From Verrucomicrobia bacterium S94 (GTDB taxonomy: Bacteria; Verrucomicrobiota; Kiritimatiellia; Kiritimatiellales; Pontiellaceae): DNA of 64,000 nt. The first letter of the stretch is position 1, and every line of letters starts with the position of its first letter. Where the stretch lies: the NCBI GenBank assembly GCA_004299845.1, contig CP036201.1, positions 2,108,001 to 2,172,000 on the forward strand, read 5' to 3'. Below the pieces are notes generated by a model. It did no database searches and had not been told where the DNA came from. It worked only from the letters and a program-made list of their open reading frames with translations. Made by a program: the position numbers and the translations under genes. This document shows, piece after piece, positions 63,174-64,000 of the stretch.

Positions 63174-64000
63174 GGTACCACCTCCCCGGCCCGAAGCTCC
63201 CCAAGCCGCATCGCCGCCTCAATCCCCTCCGGCGTGGCCGCCACTTCCTCGTTCGCCAGCATTTCCCGCAGCGTATTAATAATTTCCTGTTCGTAGCCGC
63301 CCAGTGTTTCCATACACTGAATACTCTTCATATAAGCCGGCGCCACCCATTCCGTATAATCTTCGTACAACACATAGATTCGCTGAAAATAGGCAAAAGC
63401 CTCATCGACCGCCCCGAGCTCCATTTTACAGATCCCCGACCAATACAACGCCTCCGGCGTCAGCGCCCCGCGCCATTCCCGAATGGAAAGCACCTCGGTA
63501 TACGCCTCCAGCGCCCGCTCGAAATCGCCCGACATCCGGAACGCATCACCGCGCCGCTTCCGCGCATACCCCACCGATTTACTGTACCCGAACTTCAACA
63601 GAATCTCCTCGGAACGCTCAACCGCTTCGGGATACCGCTCCTCCCCGATCAGCGCATCAAGATCTGCGATCATAATATAGAGCATATGGTTCGAAACCGG
63701 AAAATGGACCATAAACCGCTCGTACGCTTCATGAACCAGCACCCAATCCTCCCGCTTCACCGCCTCACGGGCAATCAGCAGCAACGTGCCGGACCCCGCA
63801 GCCGGAATATTTTCGGACCGCACCACCGCACCCACAAAAGCCTCACGCTCGCCCCCCTCCGTAATTTCGGCCAAAACAGTCTGATAGCGCAATTCCAGCG
63901 TTCGCTCCGCTCTCCCGGAAACCGCCTGCAGATGCTCTTCCAGCGCCTCCATAATCATGGGTTTATGGACCGCAAGATCCGGATTCCGGTAGTCACTCAC
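63170..64000 (-). CDS. TPR-repeat protein, 5' end at or beyond the window edge
   Basis: The reading frame is open to the right edge; a GTG at the last codon is probably not the true start. The visible 276 residues are rich in TPR-like helices (AVERSEEILLKFGYSKSVGYARKRRGDAF, ALEAYTEVLSIREWRGALTPEALYWSGIC, DEAFAYFQRIYVLYEDYTEW). It is likely a periplasmic scaffold feeding the ExbB/ExbD complex. The full length and any signal peptide lie outside the window. Confidence 0.82.
   Translation of the reverse strand: MSDYRNPDLAVHKPMIMEALEEHLQAVSGRAERTLELRYQTVLAEITEGGEREAFVGAVVRSENIPAAGSGTLLLIAREAVKREDWVLVHEAYERFMVHFPVSNHMLYIMIADLDALIGEERYPEAVERSEEILLKFGYSKSVGYARKRRGDAFRMSGDFERALEAYTEVLSIREWRGALTPEALYWSGICKMELGAVDEAFAYFQRIYVLYEDYTEWVAPAYMKSIQCMETLGGYEQEIINTLREMLANEEVAATPEGIEAAMRLGELRAGEVVP

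Overview
The window looks like a chromosomal segment of a Gram-negative bacterium of the Verrucomicrobiota/Kiritimatiellota type. This assignment is an inference. It rests on an S1 sulfatase, three large autotransporters with related barrels, a eukaryote-like IleRS, a DksA-like protein with a basic Lys/Ala tail, an RNase HIII, and PVC-style TPR/ExbB/ExbD and DUF2723 genes. Nothing in the sequence names the species. I found no tRNA, rRNA, CRISPR array, insertion sequence or integrase.

Layout. 1-3.1 kb (+): the 3' part of a DUF2723/TPR membrane protein, then a glycosyltransferase broken at a run of eight C. 3.2-14.8 kb (-): a long run that in transcription order is ileS, a dksA-like gene, lspA, miaA, hflX, a Gre-like factor, a sulfatase, rpsO and pnp. 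15-21.3 kb (+): autotransporter 1 and a secreted protein joining a c-type heme motif, a TolB-like propeller and TPRs. 21.3-28 kb: pgk (-), a small unknown gene (+), a cation exchanger (-), a sodium:solute symporter (+), a decayed outer-membrane protein gene (+) and gap (-). 28-31.3 kb (+): an operon with its own promoter and leader that encodes a porin, a flavinylated FMN-binding protein, a tiny four-helix protein with diheme-cytochrome-b histidine spacing, and a second FMN-binding protein. 31.8-34.5 kb: trxB (-) and lpdA (+) diverge around two matched operator-like palindromes. 34.7-36.3 kb: a DUF481 protein (+) converges on a lipoprotein (-). 36.6-39 kb (+): thrS-infC, with infC apparently starting at AUU. 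39-47.7 kb: autotransporters 2 and 3 (+) flank pyrG (-). 47.8-49.8 kb: a FAH-family enzyme (-), an SRAP protein (+) and aroQ (+). 59.6-49.8 kb (-): three small secreted proteins, an outer-membrane barrel, a Wzc-type kinase and a Wza-type lipoprotein run straight into nadD-rsfS-cysS-tmk-holB. 59.7-60.6 kb (+): rnhC. 64-60.7 kb (-): a TPR protein, a second secreted protein, ExbB, ExbD and ExbD.

How the genes fit together. Much of the non-housekeeping content faces the envelope: surface adhesin-like autotransporters, polysaccharide export, porins, a proton-driven Exb energiser and extracytoplasmic redox proteins. The best candidate for a little-described system is the 28.2-31.3 kb module. A diheme-type cytochrome b could pass electrons across the inner membrane to two covalently flavinylated periplasmic proteins next to an outer-membrane porin.

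Sequence quality. Three otherwise intact genes (glycosyltransferase, wzc-like, exbB) each lose frame at a run of C on the + strand, and one extra base would repair each. Under-called homopolymers are the simplest explanation, but phase variation is possible for the C8 tract. The outer-membrane pseudogene at 26.2-26.8 kb has the opposite kind of error (extra bases) and looks truly decayed.
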